Source of the DNA: Alentia gelatinosa
Taxonomy: Eukaryota > Annelida > Polychaeta > Phyllodocida > Polynoidae
DNA length: 64,000 nt
Direction: 5' to 3'
Assembly: GCA_950022655.1 (NCBI GenBank)
Contig: OX465580.1
Location: 125,099,016 to 125,163,015, forward strand
The position numbers and the translations under genes were made by a program. Below the pieces are notes generated by a model, which saw only the letters and a list, made by a program, of their open reading frames with translations, ran no database searches and was not told the origin of the DNA. Position 1 is the stretch's first letter. Every line of letters begins with the position of its first letter. Positions 41,960 through 53,653 of this stretch are shown one piece after another.

Positions 41960-42330
41960 GTTATCATCACGAGTGATTTTTTTCGAAAAAGATCACGAAA
42001 ACAGTCACTATCAGTGACAAGGCTATACATGTCACTATTCTGCCCAAACATAGGCTTACTACCCATGATACGAAGTCCCCGGGCACAGCATCGTGTACTT
42101 AAACCGTGTTTTTCGCCACCTCGACCGTGGAATGCGGCTGTGACGTTGTCGCATAGCAACATGCATAGCAACGTTGTGACTAGTGATTGTTTCAATGCCG
42201 CAATCACTGATAGTGATTAAAAAATAGTGATCACCATGTAAAATAGTGATCGGGACTATGCAACGCGAAACAGTGACAGTCACTATTGTGGTCACTAAAA
42301 CGGCCACTCTTTTTCCGTGGTCACTAATAA
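41960..42330. promoter_or_regulatory. Cluster of AGTGAY motifs with X-box-like pair
   Basis: Thirteen AGTGAT/AGTGAC or complement words fall within 370 bp, on both strands. In the middle, at about 42145-42175, are GTTGTCGCATAGCAAC and GCATAGCAACGTTGTGAC, which resemble RFX X-boxes and a CRE. No tandem period is visible, so simple slippage is not an obvious explanation. Confidence 0.3.
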
Positions 42331-44056
42331 AGACGTCGCTGTCTATAAAACAGGACCTAGGACGGAACTTTTCAAGCTGTGTCTGTTGCTGGCATATTTT
42401 AGGTTGTTCTTCCATTACTTATTACTATCGCCAGTAAAATATTTGATCTATAAATCATTATCCATAATCCAACAGTAATTCTAAATGATGATGGTGATAA
42501 GGATAAGAAAAATATGTTACCAACAGCTTACCATGTGTACCAAACGTTGGAGCCACGACGTGTTCTTATCATTGAATAAATACAAGACTGGTAGCAGTCT
42601 TTATTCACTCTTACACACAAGTGGATTTCTTTTTGAAACCTATTCATTCGATAAAACGTACTAAGTAACAATTTTCTCGTGTTTTTTTCTTTGCTCCCCA
42701 TTTTTGTTATAAAGGTTGGGCTTTGTAGGAACATAGGAATATATCTTTCCATAGAAATATTAGTGGATCTCAGTAAAGACATATGTTTCCATTTCATTTT
42801 CAGCAATAGACCTATTCTATGTATTGTACTATGAGAGTCTAGAAACGTCATGAGAAATCCTCTGACCATTAAACAGCCAAACAATCACGGTATGGTAATA
42901 GATGTACTCCACTCAACTGTCCAAACAAAGTAAACCTCTGACTACAATGAACCTGATACAGCGATATCCTAAAAATCCCCGGATTTTGTCAACATCTCCC
43001 TAGTGTTAGCTCCACATATCAGGAGACAGCAAAGCAAGCATTAGACTGGCTTCAGTCCCTGCATGCATCCTATGGCTACCCATCACGTACATCACCTTTG
43101 CTAGCGGGGATACAGGTTGAATACCTGGGCCTGTCAGGCGTTAGGAAAAGTTCACATGTTGCATGGTGGTTTTGCTCGCACGCACTTTATGCATAGCATA
43201 AGGTTAGAGTGGTTACATATAGACTTCCAGCGAGCTGCATAAAAACTACCCCTACACTATCTGCATGCTATTCACTGTGATATTGGGAAAGGAGCAGGGT
43301 GCTAGTGTCTCAGGGTCTTAGAAGCATGCCCAGCTGACCTTGACCAATCACTCAAGACCGAAAAGCCTCAAGACCCACTGGTGCTTGATATGTTTGAATC
43401 CTAGACTCAGGAAGTCGCATAAATGGCAAGTTGACTCGGTTCATGTGGGTCACAGAAACGATCAAGAGACTGAATGTAACCCAATCCTTTTCATTGCTAT
43501 TCATCTATAGGTGCACTCTCATTTATCAATGATGAACATACCGTTTGCTTCTAGGTTAGGTTGTCTATATCTTAGACTTCATCTATAGACACCCGGGAAG
43601 CCGGGAAGGCAAAAGGCTACGAAACAAGATTGAATTCAATTGGATTCACAGACTACAAACACATGCACCACATGGTCTAAACACACTCGACAACAGATAC
43701 GGTTAACCAGGGAGACCCCTAACACTAAAGCCTCGTCCAAAAAAAATAAATTCTTGGCTACTTTCCGTGTCAACGAAAAAATTACACACATATACCGTTT
43801 GCTCCTATTTTCTTAGCAATGTTGATAATCAAAGACCACCACCAATTGTTTTTCTTTTTTCACCTTATGTATGTATGTATGATCATGTCGATCACTCTGC
43901 TATCTGTATTAAACCGCATATTTGTCAACCCGGCACTGGCCGAGCAAGGATACCAGTTTTGTATAAAACTGAGCTTTTCCAGTATAAATAAAAAGTATTT
44001 AAAAAAAAGAAAAAGAAAAAAGACTTGCGCAAGTCTAGCCAAGCATTACCCTCCTC
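42331..44056. other. No gene seen
   Basis: AT-rich. GACTGGCTTCAGTCCCTG (about 43046) also occurs at 32430, a short shared word of unknown origin. Confidence 0.45.
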
Positions 44057-44060
44057 TTGG

Positions 44061-44337
44061 CTTCTCAGTGGTATCCAGTGACCAGGTGGACACTGGTCAC
44101 TGCGGTCATCTCGGTAGTCATCCTGAGCCTCATCCACTTGACCGTGGAATGTCAGACATGCCCAGGTCCACACCACCAGCCCGCAGTGTTGACCAATCAC
44201 TTCATTAGCCTTGCTGATCGGCGGGCAGGTCAATGCATCGTGTGGAGTGACGGGGACCCGGGAGTTGAATCCCGACACCTCCGACGCCACCTCCCGCCTG
44301 GTACCCCGCCTCTCTGTCCACCAGACGGCTTTGTGTA
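44061..44337 (+). CDS. Possible internal exon with a membrane-spanning segment
   Basis: After a pyrimidine-rich acceptor-like string (CTCCTCTTGGCTTCTCAG, ending about 44068) the frame is open for about 90 codons to TAA near 44337, with strong G/C preference at third positions. It encodes a hydrophobic stretch of about 20 residues (TLVTAVISVVILSLIHLTV) followed by Cys- and Pro-containing sequence. There is no in-frame ATG, so if real it would be an internal or terminal exon of a membrane or secreted protein. No family recognised; it may be chance. Confidence 0.2.
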
Positions 44338-44572
44338 ACTTGGTCCGGCCAGACACACCAGCTACCCGTGTTTGGTGAAGTCTAGATGAGTTTCGAGTTA
44401 GTTTATTTAGTTTGGACTTATTTGATTTACATGAATATGTCTCGTTTTATTTCGTTATGTAGTTTATAGTTTTTCTATCCAGACAGGAGTCAGAAAGGCC
44501 TCATGTTAGTGGTTTGTCTTCCGCGAGTCACAGTACTCATCTAGAAGATCCATTATAGGATTCACTAGCATT

Positions 44573-44750
44573 GGGGCCATCCAGAAAGTGTGTACGCAGA
44601 ATTACGAAAATCTTGGACCCCTCCCGCCACCACACTCCCAATTTTGTACGCAATAGAACAAAGAAGGGGCATACGCTATATTCCCAAATTTTTTTACTCA
44701 TCCCCACCCCACCCCACCCTATAGTGCATACGTACTTTATGTATGGACCC
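44573..44750 (+). mobile_element. P-family MITE-like element, copy 2
   Basis: Ends GGGGCCATCCAGAAAGTG and CGTACTTTATGTATGGACC. The core has TGTACGCAATAGAACAAAG and a CCCCACCCC tract at the position of the C-run in copy 1. Confidence 0.8.
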
Positions 44751-45060
44751 TTTGTGTTTAACTGGTTCATTTTCTATCTATCTTAGATAACTGCAGTATT
44801 CAACGCTTAGTTGGTTTGTAGTTAGTCTGGTAAACAGTTTGATCCGTGTTATTCATTTTCAGTTGTGATTGATTAGTTATTTATTCTTGAGGGTTTAGAC
44901 CTAAGTTTAGTTATGCCTCAGTTCGACATTAGTTTACTTTTCACATACAATAAACAATATCCTACATTAAGAGGTATCATCTTATAATATTTTAGCACTA
45001 AATTTGGTGCCTTAATTTTGAGGACTTCCTAATTTGGTAAAGCTGTGTGCATACCTTTAT
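44751..45060. other. No gene seen
   Basis: AT-rich with several TTAGTTTA words. Confidence 0.4.
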
Positions 45061-45350
45061 TTATCTCACCCCTGGTATTTTCTCTCCATAGGCAAAACAT
45101 CGGGAACTCATACTCAATGCCTATGAGATATTTAGAAAAAAATACTCAATGGGGATTATGTCACAAATGTTAGCCAATTAGTCAATGTGAAGGGTGAGAC
45201 AAATTCAGAAACCTATTCATGTTTATGGTCAGAGCTCGATCCCATCTCGTTTGAATCGCTACGTAAATCAAATAGCTTCCCCTTATGAATTACTAAGCTA
45301 TTCAAACTCGATGGAATACAAGCTCTGACGGTAAACTTTCATAGTTTTCC
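45061..45350 (-). mobile_element. HT element class B, copy 5 (inverted)
   Basis: The tail (45061-45203) runs from TTATCTCACCCCTGG to AAGGGTGAGACAAA. The hairpin (45208-45350) has arms GAAACCTATTCATG.. and ..CATAGTTTTCC, inner GTCAGAGCTCG / AGCTCTGAC, and a degenerated apex. On the minus strand the tail matches the class B tails at 25356 and 16955. Confidence 0.85.
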
Positions 45351-46250
45351 TCTCTCATACACGTCCTGCTGAAGTCAGAAACTCGCGCTTGGTCTTCCGA
45401 TAGACCCTCGCCCCTCACCCCACGTGCCGTTTCTCATCTCACTTGACTACATGACCTCCTTGTTCCCTCTGAGGTCACGCCACCACAACCCAAATAACAT
45501 GAACCTCCATGTCATATACCACCACCGCTTTTTGTGTGCTGTGTCGCGCGCCTCTGTGCAAACCGTTTGAAAAATGGCGGACAATGCCGTAACTGTTGTC
45601 CCCAAGTCGCCCTCCCTCCCTCCTTCCCTTAAAAATGCAAAAACATGGAAGGTCCACACGTTCACACATTGAGTGTGTATGGAACGCGCCGGGCACCAGC
45701 GAAATCCATTAAATGGAAGAAGCAGCCGACATTTTGACCGACCCCTGATGAGGTATATTCCCCGAGTCAACCCTCTCCTTTCAGCAGCGCCATTTGCACA
45801 CACTCGGTGCTGTGGACTCTGTCACCGGACACCGCTGTCCCACCATCAATTTGAAATTCTAGATGTTATTATATATCTGTGTCCTCCCCCCACCTCCATG
45901 CAACCCCCAAGGTCCCACCTTAATGCTCCCAGTGGTTAAAAAAAAATTGCAGGGTGCTCTCGGTTTTCACACCCTGTCAGCCCATTTAGTCATCTTTTAT
46001 TCAACAAACGAAGCCGGTGCTGTTTTGACTGCAGGCCGTGTACATATTTTCATTTCGTCTTCCAGAGACAAGACTCTATTTAGCCATAACGGTGGTGAAG
46101 GGACAGCTCACCATCACCCCCTGAGCCCTCGTGGGAATACGGGGTGCACGGTGCAAGGGGTGTAAACACTTATGCAATAACAACGAAGACACTTCTCTAC
46201 ATGGGCATACCAGTCGTGCCACACTGCAATAGGAAGTGTGTAGTATTCCT
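45351..46250. other. CpG-containing stretch, no gene assigned
   Basis: AAAATGGCGGACAATG at 45571-45586 is YY1-like. Frames on both strands (45447-45803 minus, 45673-45939 plus) overlap and have no recognisable domain. Confidence 0.35.
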
Positions 46251-46535
46251 CTACCCTGGTATTTTCTCCATAGGTTTAACATTAGGAACTCATACTCAGC
46301 ACCCTTGGAGGTATTGTACCCAATACTCAATGGTTATTTGGGTGAGTTCTTTTATTGATTAACAAGGTTTCTGATCATATTTACGTGGTGAGATAAAATC
46401 AGAAACCTACTCGATGGAAATAACTTGGTCCGCACACCATATCGTCTGACTGCTGTGTAATTATATTCAATTCTTTTTCTTATTTAGGTTTATTGCGCCT
46501 CTCAATTGGTACAATTGAGTTTTTCAGTATTACGG
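46251..46535 (-). mobile_element. HT element class A, copy 4, hairpin interrupted
   Basis: The tail (46251-46393, TACCCTGGTATTTTCTCC to GTGGTGAGATAAAATC) is followed by one hairpin arm (46396-46460, GAAACCTACTCGATGG.. GTAATT). It then runs into a sequence that is the reverse complement of the insertion in copy 3 (about 46461-46535, with AATAAACCTAAATAAG and CTGAAAAACTC on the minus strand). The second arm was not found. Confidence 0.7.
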
Positions 46536-46796
46536 ATTTATGCTTTGCTGTTTGCAATTTTTGATGTTTTACAGTCATTCTCATATCACAGCAAGAACAA
46601 ATTACACTAGTTTTCTCACAAACAAATATGCATAATGAATCTATTGCAGATCAGAGGTCTACATATCATGGAATCTAAATATACCTAAAGTAGGATTCAC
46701 ATACCTCACAAGGTGTTTGTCTGAGACAAATTCTGTTGAGATTTTCTACTGGAACACAATCTCCTCATCTGATTTGTAGGGTCCAGTTCCCTGAAT
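46536..46796. other. No gene seen
   Basis: AT-rich, with TCACATACCTCACAAGG near 46697 that resembles an R-family end. Confidence 0.4.
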
Positions 46797-47027
46797 TGGA
46801 ATTCACACGGTGGGATTCATGTAGGCTACCTCACAGGATTCAAAATCTCATGAGATTCTGTTTTGTCTTAGGGAAAATCTCGCCAACAGTTGCAGGGGAA
46901 AAAACATGTTTCAGGGAAATGTAACCCTCCAATTGAGACGAAGAGATTGTGTGAGTACAGAATCTTAGCTGGATTTGTCTCAGACAGAACACCCTGTGAG
47001 GTACATGAATCTCATCGTGTGATTCCC
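46797..47027. mobile_element. R-family MITE-like element, copy 1
   Basis: Inverted ends: ACACGGTGGGATTCATGTA..CCTCACAGG against CCTGTGAGGTACATGAATC followed by TCATCGTGTGATTCCC. The interior shares CAAAATCTCATGAGATTC, TTGCAGGGGAAAAAACAT and CAGGGAAATG with 57547-57722. Confidence 0.8.
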
Positions 47028-48332
47028 GCTGGAGACTATGTACCAGATGTAGCTTTCCATGTGAATTCAATTCACCATTTTTCATTTAGACTGGTAACAT
47101 CACCTTACCATGAGAATTTTGTACCAAAGGAAAATTGTCTGAGTCCAGGGGAAGTACACCTGTCTCGAGGTAGAGTAGTCTCTGCGTGTGAAACCCACTT
47201 AATGTTTTTTTCACATGACTCCGATTAAAAGGTGTTCATCTGAGGCGGGCAGGGATGGCTTGAATACATACAATGCGTTTCTGAAAGGTGTATGTGGAAT
47301 GCAGTAGTCTCCGTAGGTGATGTTGCTCAGTATGCAGGCTGCTATGACAAGATGTTTTATTATTCTCTGACTTAGTATAGATAGAGCATGTTCGCAGAGG
47401 ATCAATACTTTTTACTCAAATACCCTAGGTGTCTGAGACCCAAGATGAATAATCTTAAATATATTTGAGATCTATGTAGCATATATAACAGACAAACACG
47501 AATTGTTACCACTGACCAGTCATTGTCAGCCATTGATTGTGTGCAGGATCCAATGACTTCTTCAAGAGTTGGCTCCAGGAGGTGGCTTCTAGAGATTAGA
47601 GATATTACTAGGTTATTCGTTATCGTAATCTGTACCGATACATTTTCCTGGGGCATGTGCCAGAGACCTGAAGACTGGTTCAAGACAATGTTAATACATT
47701 GTGCTTTTTTCTTATTCTATTATGAATAAATCACCATTGAATAGTATATTATCCAAGTACTTAGCCTTGTAGGATTGTAACAATTAAATACAACAGCCTA
47801 CAGTGAAATAAAAGCATAATTAGTGATCATATTCCTTATTCATGTCTGACCTTAAAGGAGCTTATATTGTTAGGTGATGGCAGGCTGGTCAAACCCTTCC
47901 AAGTAAAATAATTGTCTACACACTAGTCGGATGATGATATCTGGCTATTATGAAGGATAGAACATACAACCTACTGATTTGTAACACACGCCTCGGTGAA
48001 CACCAAACTATAATTAGAGATTGAAAAGTGCGGTGGCGAAAAGAGGGAAAGATTGAGAAGATAAACGCTAATAAGGGAACCATGACTGAACACGGCGAGA
48101 GAAACATGAATGAGATAAAGAAAGAGAGATGAGTAGAGTGAGAGGGAAAGAAAAGGAGAAGGCTGTCATTCGCCAAGGTCATACAGGCAGGCAGTGTGGG
48201 GGCATCACACCTAATCCTCTGTAGTACAAGTTGAAACCTGAAGTTGGGCCGAGTCTGCGGCCATCCCCCTCCCTTCAACTACCTGCGACTTGGTGACGGC
48301 TGTCAACGCTGGTGGCCTTCGTCTGCACTCTC
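47028..48332. other. No gene seen
   Basis: Mixed to AT-rich; no domain-like frame. Diverged R-like phrases continue to about 47200. Confidence 0.4.
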
Positions 48333-48850
48333 CTAGCAGAGATCCGCCGCTCTACTTCCTGCGGCTGCTTGTATCTCTGCCCCAACCTGCCTGTTTGGGA
48401 TAGGATCTTCAAATGGCCTAAATTCTTAGTGCTTTGGGGAGTATTTTGTGTTCTACTTATACATAGAGATGCACATATTTATATGGTAAATGATATACAC
48501 TGATTTCTGTTATTTATTATGTCAAATCAGGCATAGTCTTAAGGATTACTTTCTTCAGTGGAAGGAACGCCATGTGCTGCAGGGTTTAGTTCGTCAGCAT
48601 AACACATGCTCATTCAAAGGGGCAGTCTTATCAAGTGTGGATTCACATTATAAAGTGGTTTAAAGCTGAAAAGGAAACAGCTGGATTGTCTGTGAAGCTC
48701 ATTCAACAATTAGAGTATTTCCTAACTGATAATATATGAGTGGTTTGAGTTTCATGACTTTTGACAGTTACCCTGTTTTGAATACGAAATGTTGGCTGTC
48801 TTTAGTGGAAACCCAGGGAACCAGCGTTGGGTTGAGGCAGAGATAAGTCG
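48333..48850 (+). mobile_element. S-family dispersed repeat, copy 1
   Basis: Shares with 59640-60165 (direct) and 50690-51225 (inverted) a colinear series: TTGTATCTCTGCCCCAACC, GTCTTAAGGATTACTTTC, AACACATGCTCATTCAAAGG, TGGATTCACATTATAAAG and GGATTGTCTGTGAAGCTC. The terminal hairpin seen in copy 3 is damaged here by loss of about 11 bp. Non-coding; class unknown. Confidence 0.85.
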
Positions 48851-48896
48851 GTGCAAGCATGCGAAAGATATGTTGGGAGAGTGCTCCGTCTGGCCA

Positions 48897-49492
48897 CTCG
48901 CCCTGCCCGCCCTGCCCGCCCTGCCCGCCCTGCCCGCCCTGCCTACCTTGCTGACTGCCCCACCGCCCGCCCTGCCCGCCCTGCCCGCCCTGCCCGCCCT
49001 GCCCGCCCTGCCCGCCCTGCCCGCCCTGCCCGCCCTGCCCGCCCTGCCCGCCCTGCCCGCCCTGCCCGCCCTGCCCGCCCTGCCCGCCCTGCCCGCCCTG
49101 CCCGCCCTGCCCGCCCTGCCCGCCCTGCCCGCCCTGCCCGCCCTGCCCGCCCTGCCCGCCCTGCCCGCCCTGCCCGCCCTGCCCGCCCTGCCCGCCCTGC
49201 CCGCCCTGCCCGCCCTGCCCGCCCTGCCCGCCCTGCCCGCCCTGCCTACCTTGCTGACTGCCCCACCGCCCGCCCTGCCCGCCCTGCCCGCCCTGCCCGC
49301 CCTGCCCGCCCTGCCCGCCCTGCCCGCCCTGCCCGCCCTGCCCGCCCTGCCCGCCCTGTCCGCCCTGCCCGCCCTGCCCGCCCTGCCCGCCCTGCCCGCC
49401 CTGCCCGCCCTGCCCGCCCTGCCCGCCCTGCCCGCCCTGCCCGCCCTGCCCGCCCTGCCTACCTTGCCGCCTGCCCCACCGCCCGCCCTGCC
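48897..49492. repeat. 9-bp CCCTGCCCG minisatellite, about 65 units
   Basis: Extremely regular CCCTGCCCG units with two identical interruptions, each CTACCTTGCTGACTGCCCC, near 48940 and 49246, and a third variant near 49460. This indicates block duplication of about 306 bp. The 9-bp period leaves Ala-Leu-Pro, Pro-Ala-Arg and, on the minus strand, Gly-Arg-Ala frames open for 270-330 codons; these are not proteins. The minus strand has about 130 GGG runs spaced by one or two bases, ideal for G-quadruplexes. Confidence 0.97.
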
Positions 49493-50035
49493 CGACCTGC
49501 CGCCCGACCAGTCGTCAAGATCTGTCAAGATACGCCCCATACCCCATCCCGTAACGAAGGGATCGCAGCGTGCCCAATGTCTCACCATGACCGCCAAGCG
49601 CACGGGGCGTGGCACCTGAATCTCACCCTGTATGGGAATTCACCACCACGTGCAACGTTTAGGTCTCGCCCGGCTCCGGGGTCGTCAGAGGCTCATTTCG
49701 ATGGTGAGTGGATCCTACTCTTGGTGGTTGTCACCACCTCAGGACTAGAATTTCACAGTTCCGCCGCCGCCTTGTCAGTAGAGTACGCGGAGAGGCAATC
49801 AGTCAGAACCCGATCCGCCTGCCAATCCAGCTTAGACCATACATACCCCATGGAAAGGTAAGACGGGAAGGAAGGCCCCCCCTCCAGAATGCCATGTTCG
49901 TGGCTTGCTGGGTTTTGAATAGCGAAATGGCTGCCGGTGGATTTATCCAATTCTACCAAGTGTGAATAACTGCCATTTCTTTGTGTGAAATATATTGTTG
50001 ATTATTGAGTGATTATTTTCTGATGATATATATAT
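49493..50035. other. No gene seen
   Basis: CpG-containing up to about 49900, then AT-rich. A GGAAAGGTAAGACGG donor-like string lies near 49855. No supported exon. Confidence 0.4.
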
Positions 50036-50268
50036 GCTTTGGAGGTTTTCGTATATTTCCGTATATTTCCGGGAACAATCTGTTAACCTATATTTGATTT
50101 TTATTTCATTTGATCAAATATATCTTTTAAAGAATCATTCGTCATGATATATACTTTGGAGGTTTTCATACATCCTTCCGTATATTTCCAGCAACGATCT
50201 CTTGATCCATATATGATATTCATTTCATTTTATCAAATATATTTTTCAGAAAACCATTCGTCATCATA
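50036..50268 (+). repeat. Tandem pair, about 117-bp unit
   Basis: CTTTGGAGGTTTTC at 50037 and 50154, then TCCGTATATTTCC, TTCATTTGATCAAATATAT and CCATTCGTCAT-type words in both copies. Confidence 0.85.
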
Positions 50269-50689
50269 GGTCAACAGGAAGAAAATGTGATCTCAATCCT
50301 TACTATGGACACTATCCTTCCTACATCCAGGTGCCATACAGCCGACCATGACTGCCTGAAAGTCACCAATCATCTCCTCTTACTGGGATCCCCCGCTTGG
50401 AGAGTGCCACAGAAACTGGAGACGGGTTGGGCTGCGGAAGGATTGGGCTCGGAAGGCGGTGACAGTAATCCTGTCACAGTGACAGACGTGGTGTAGAACG
50501 GCACGAGCAGCGGTGACAGCAGGGATCATCTGTCACTTATCTCGAGTCAGTCTGGTGTGGGTGAATGTGTGCGTGTGTGTGTGTGTGGCAGGAGGGGGAT
50601 CTGTCTTCACATGGAACCATGTGGTCACTCTCCCCCCAGATCTTTCGCTGTGCTACCGCTGGCATAATCTCTGCCCCAACCCAGTGACG
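50269..50689. other. No gene seen
   Basis: Mixed composition with a (GT)9 run near 50568-50586. Confidence 0.4.
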
Positions 50690-51225
50690 TCATACGCTGG
50701 TTCTCAGGGTATCCACTAAGGACAGGGGGAACCAGCCAACATTTCAGATTTAAAACAAGGCAACTGACAAAAGTTATACAAGCCAAACAACTCACATATC
50801 ACGAGTATTGAAATATGGGAATTGTTAAAGGAGCTTCACAGACAATCTGGTTGTCTCTTTTTCATACTTAAACCATTTTATAATGGGAATCCACAGGTGA
50901 TTAGACTGTCCCTTTAAGGAGCACATGGCATTGTTGACAAAACAAAGCCCTGCAACACATGAGGTGCTTTCCACTGTAGAAAGTAATCCCAGAGACTGTG
51001 TCTGGTTTGAAATAAATAATAACAGAAATGACAGTATTTTATTTACCATGTAAATATGTTCATCTCTATTTACAAGTAGAACACAAAATACCCCCAAAAG
51101 CCCTCAGAATTTAGGATTTAATAAAAACTGGCGTGTGGGCCAGATTTGAGCCCAAACAGTCAGGTTGGGGCAGAGATATAAGCGGCAACAGGAAGTAGAT
51201 CTCTGCTGGGAGAGCTACATCAGAA
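50690..51225 (-). mobile_element. S-family dispersed repeat, copy 2 (inverted)
   Basis: Reverse complement of copies 1 and 3. On the minus strand it ends with GCTGGTTCCCCCTG..GAACCAGC, the same terminal hairpin as copy 3. AAAGGGACAGTCTAATCAC is also preserved. Confidence 0.85.
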
Positions 51226-51621
51226 GCATGCTACGTTTCTCTGTTGAGTAAACGGCGGACACTATGCTCTGTTGAATAAAACTCTAAATAACGTTTAGAA
51301 TAACTGATGGTGCGAAATTAACCATTGCATGCCAACTTCTGGGGTACATCAGATATGTTATAAACATGTTTCTCCAAGTGTTCTGATAGAAAATAAATAT
51401 ATGCAACGATCAGCCACATAAAGTGTCAATACTATGCCATAGTCATGGTGGAGTGATGGGAGATGACGTCATAAATAACTGGTCAATCAGCGGCGAGGAT
51501 TTCAGAAAGTAGACAAGAGATCATCAAGGAGATTTACATTCTGAACTGGATTTGTGAAATAATTTGAATTATTCTGACATGTGATGCTATCATAATGTCC
51601 GTGAAAGGGGTGAAATAAATC
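51226..51621. repeat. Diverged repeat shared with 60745-60963
   Basis: ACGATCAGCCACATAAAGTG, GTCAATACTATGCCATAGTC and GTGATGCTATCATAATGTCC align colinearly with 60757-60950, leading into the class H hairpin in both places. Confidence 0.75.
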
Positions 51622-51766
51622 CAGAACTGAGCTCGAATCATAAAATACACAATACTCCACTCGATTGGATGCACTGTAATTGTCACTCGGCTTCGTCTCC
51701 ATGACGATTGCGGCGCATTAAAACTCGTGGAGTATTGTGTATTTATACGATTCTCGATCCAGTTCC
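51622..51766. repeat. HT element class H hairpin, copy 1
   Basis: Arms CAGAACTGAGCTCGAATC and GATTCTCGATCCAGTTC, inner ACACAATACTCCAC / GTGGAGTATTGTGT, apex TCACTCGGCTTCGTCTCC. It is preceded by GGGGTGAAATAAATC, a decayed HT tail end. Confidence 0.85.
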
Positions 51767-53424
51767 ATATAGGTATATAACAGAGTAGCTAAAGCGGATC
51801 ACTACGTCTTTCAACACATATAATAGAGGCAATATGTCGTACTCATAAACAGTCCTCTCAATACTACACACATTCTCTATCATACACTGTGCATGCATGG
51901 GCCACCAGAAACCATTCAAGCATGGTTAGGAGCTAATTGGATCCCAGTGAACCTCCTTCACTGGTACCCTCTCCACGGTGACTGGATCCCGGGTAATCCT
52001 GTTAACCCCTGCTGAATGCCTCTCCCAGACCCTCAGCCCCAATCCCCGCCCACTCAAGTGCCCCCTGGTCCACTGCCAGCCACTCAGCTGTAGACTGACC
52101 ATTCTCCTGTCACAACCCACCACGCGCACAGGGCGCCAATCAGGCATGAAAACATTTCTTCTCGGAGGAGAAAGCTGCACGATTGTCATGAGAACAGGCC
52201 CGGAGGGAAAGAATGCTGATCTTAGTTTCGATATGATTCCTGTGGAAGAAGGAAGCTGGAAGGCCCATTGGGGGAGTTTGGACAGCTTCGTGGGTCGCTT
52301 TGTTGGGGTTGTTTAGAAGGAGGCAGACATGCTGTGCAATGATTTAAAGCACTTCTACATAATGCACTTAGGACCGCAGTGGACTGTACACATTCGGGCT
52401 ATTGTACATATGTCCCTGGGTGTATGAATGCTGTGAGAGTGTTTAACTGAGCGAAGGGAATGCGTATAATAAAGCACTTCGTTCCCAAATTACCTGTTAT
52501 ATCAACACAAAGTTCACTGTGGGAACTGGAATCACTACTAATTATACTAACATATATACAACCATGTGCCTTTAGAGAGATGACCAAAATACAGAACCTT
52601 TCAGTAATTGCTGAAAACATATTTTATCGAACGATGAAGCTCAGATAACCCTTAACCTGGTCTAAAAGTAAAGACGTTTATGTTCTAGCTGCTATTATAG
52701 CTCATCCACTCAATTCCTCGAAAAGGTCTTATCAGTAGATTATAAACCAAATATGATAAACAAATTTACCCCTCATGGTCCAAAGGATTTACAGAAATAA
52801 GGAAGAGAGGTATAGAAATGTTTTAAGGAAATAAGCGTTGTGTTAATACTTTGGACATAAATGTAATAATATTGCTCAATTATTTCAACAATAACATATA
52901 ATGGGATACGTAAATGTTTATAAGATATAAACATATAAACTTGTATAGTGTGTATATCCTTATGTTCCAATATGTGTAACATTTGTGTTCATCTATATAT
53001 ATTCTCCTTGTCATGTAGGTCTAATATCATCATGATAAGGTTTTGGGCTGCCACTACACACAGTACCACCAACTACCTGAGGAGCAAATTCCGCGAAAGT
53101 ATTTGTCAGCAGGTTATAGGGCACATAGCTATTGTGTTACGACAGCGGTCATCTCGCCCCTGACGCCAAATAACAACCATGTGGTGGGTCTAGCTATCAA
53201 TCGATTAAACCAAAAACATTTTGTTTCGCTTGCCATAAAAGGGTTTTAGCATTGACTCACGATTATCTATGAATTATAACAGCAGATAATGTCGTTGTCC
53301 CCTGACTACAGTGGCGCTATCCTACGATTTCCAGGTGGATGATGGCGGAACTAGCAATCACTCTGTGCCCTATAGTTAATGATAAAAACGTGATCTCAAA
53401 ACTTTTCAGACATACAGAACAGAG
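51767..53424. other. No gene seen
   Basis: GC-richer up to 52320, then AT-rich. The overlapping frames at 51926-52316 on both strands show no recognisable domain. Confidence 0.4.
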
Positions 53425-53653
53425 TTAAGGGGGTGCTCCACCAGGCCGATTTCTCACCCGATCAATTGTTCCTGGGCCCTTAAGAGGAAGCTCACGTAGT
53501 TTATCTAATAGTTTCATAAATGACCATTTTCAAAGATTTGAGAAATTCTGTTCATTTTCAAAGATTTGAGAAATTCTTGGGCATCCGATAATAATCGGCG
53601 ATTGTCTGGCTACGGAATCGCCTACCGTCGGTCCAGTGGAACACCCCCTTTAA
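53425..53653. mobile_element. TTAA-flanked MITE-like element 2
   Basis: Between TTAA at 53425-53428 and 53650-53653. The ends are GGGGGTGCTCCACCAG and the inverse of AGGGGGTGTTCCACTGG, about 22 bp paired. The interior has a 28-bp tandem pair (CATTTTCAAAGATTTGAG at 53525 and 53553). No coding capacity; probably piggyBac- or Kolobok-like. Confidence 0.8.

Noticed and set aside
44195..44275. tRNA-like B-box (GAGTTGAATCCCGAC)
   Set aside because: No matching A-box or cloverleaf could be drawn around it.
48752..49861. Long Ala-Leu-Pro, Pro-Ala-Arg and Gly-Arg-Ala reading frames on both strands
   Set aside because: They arise from the 9-bp CCCTGCCCG repeat, are open on both strands at once, and stop soon after the array.
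51926..52316. Overlapping frames of 87 and 112 codons on opposite strands
   Set aside because: Mutually exclusive, no family resemblance, no splice or start context that favours one.
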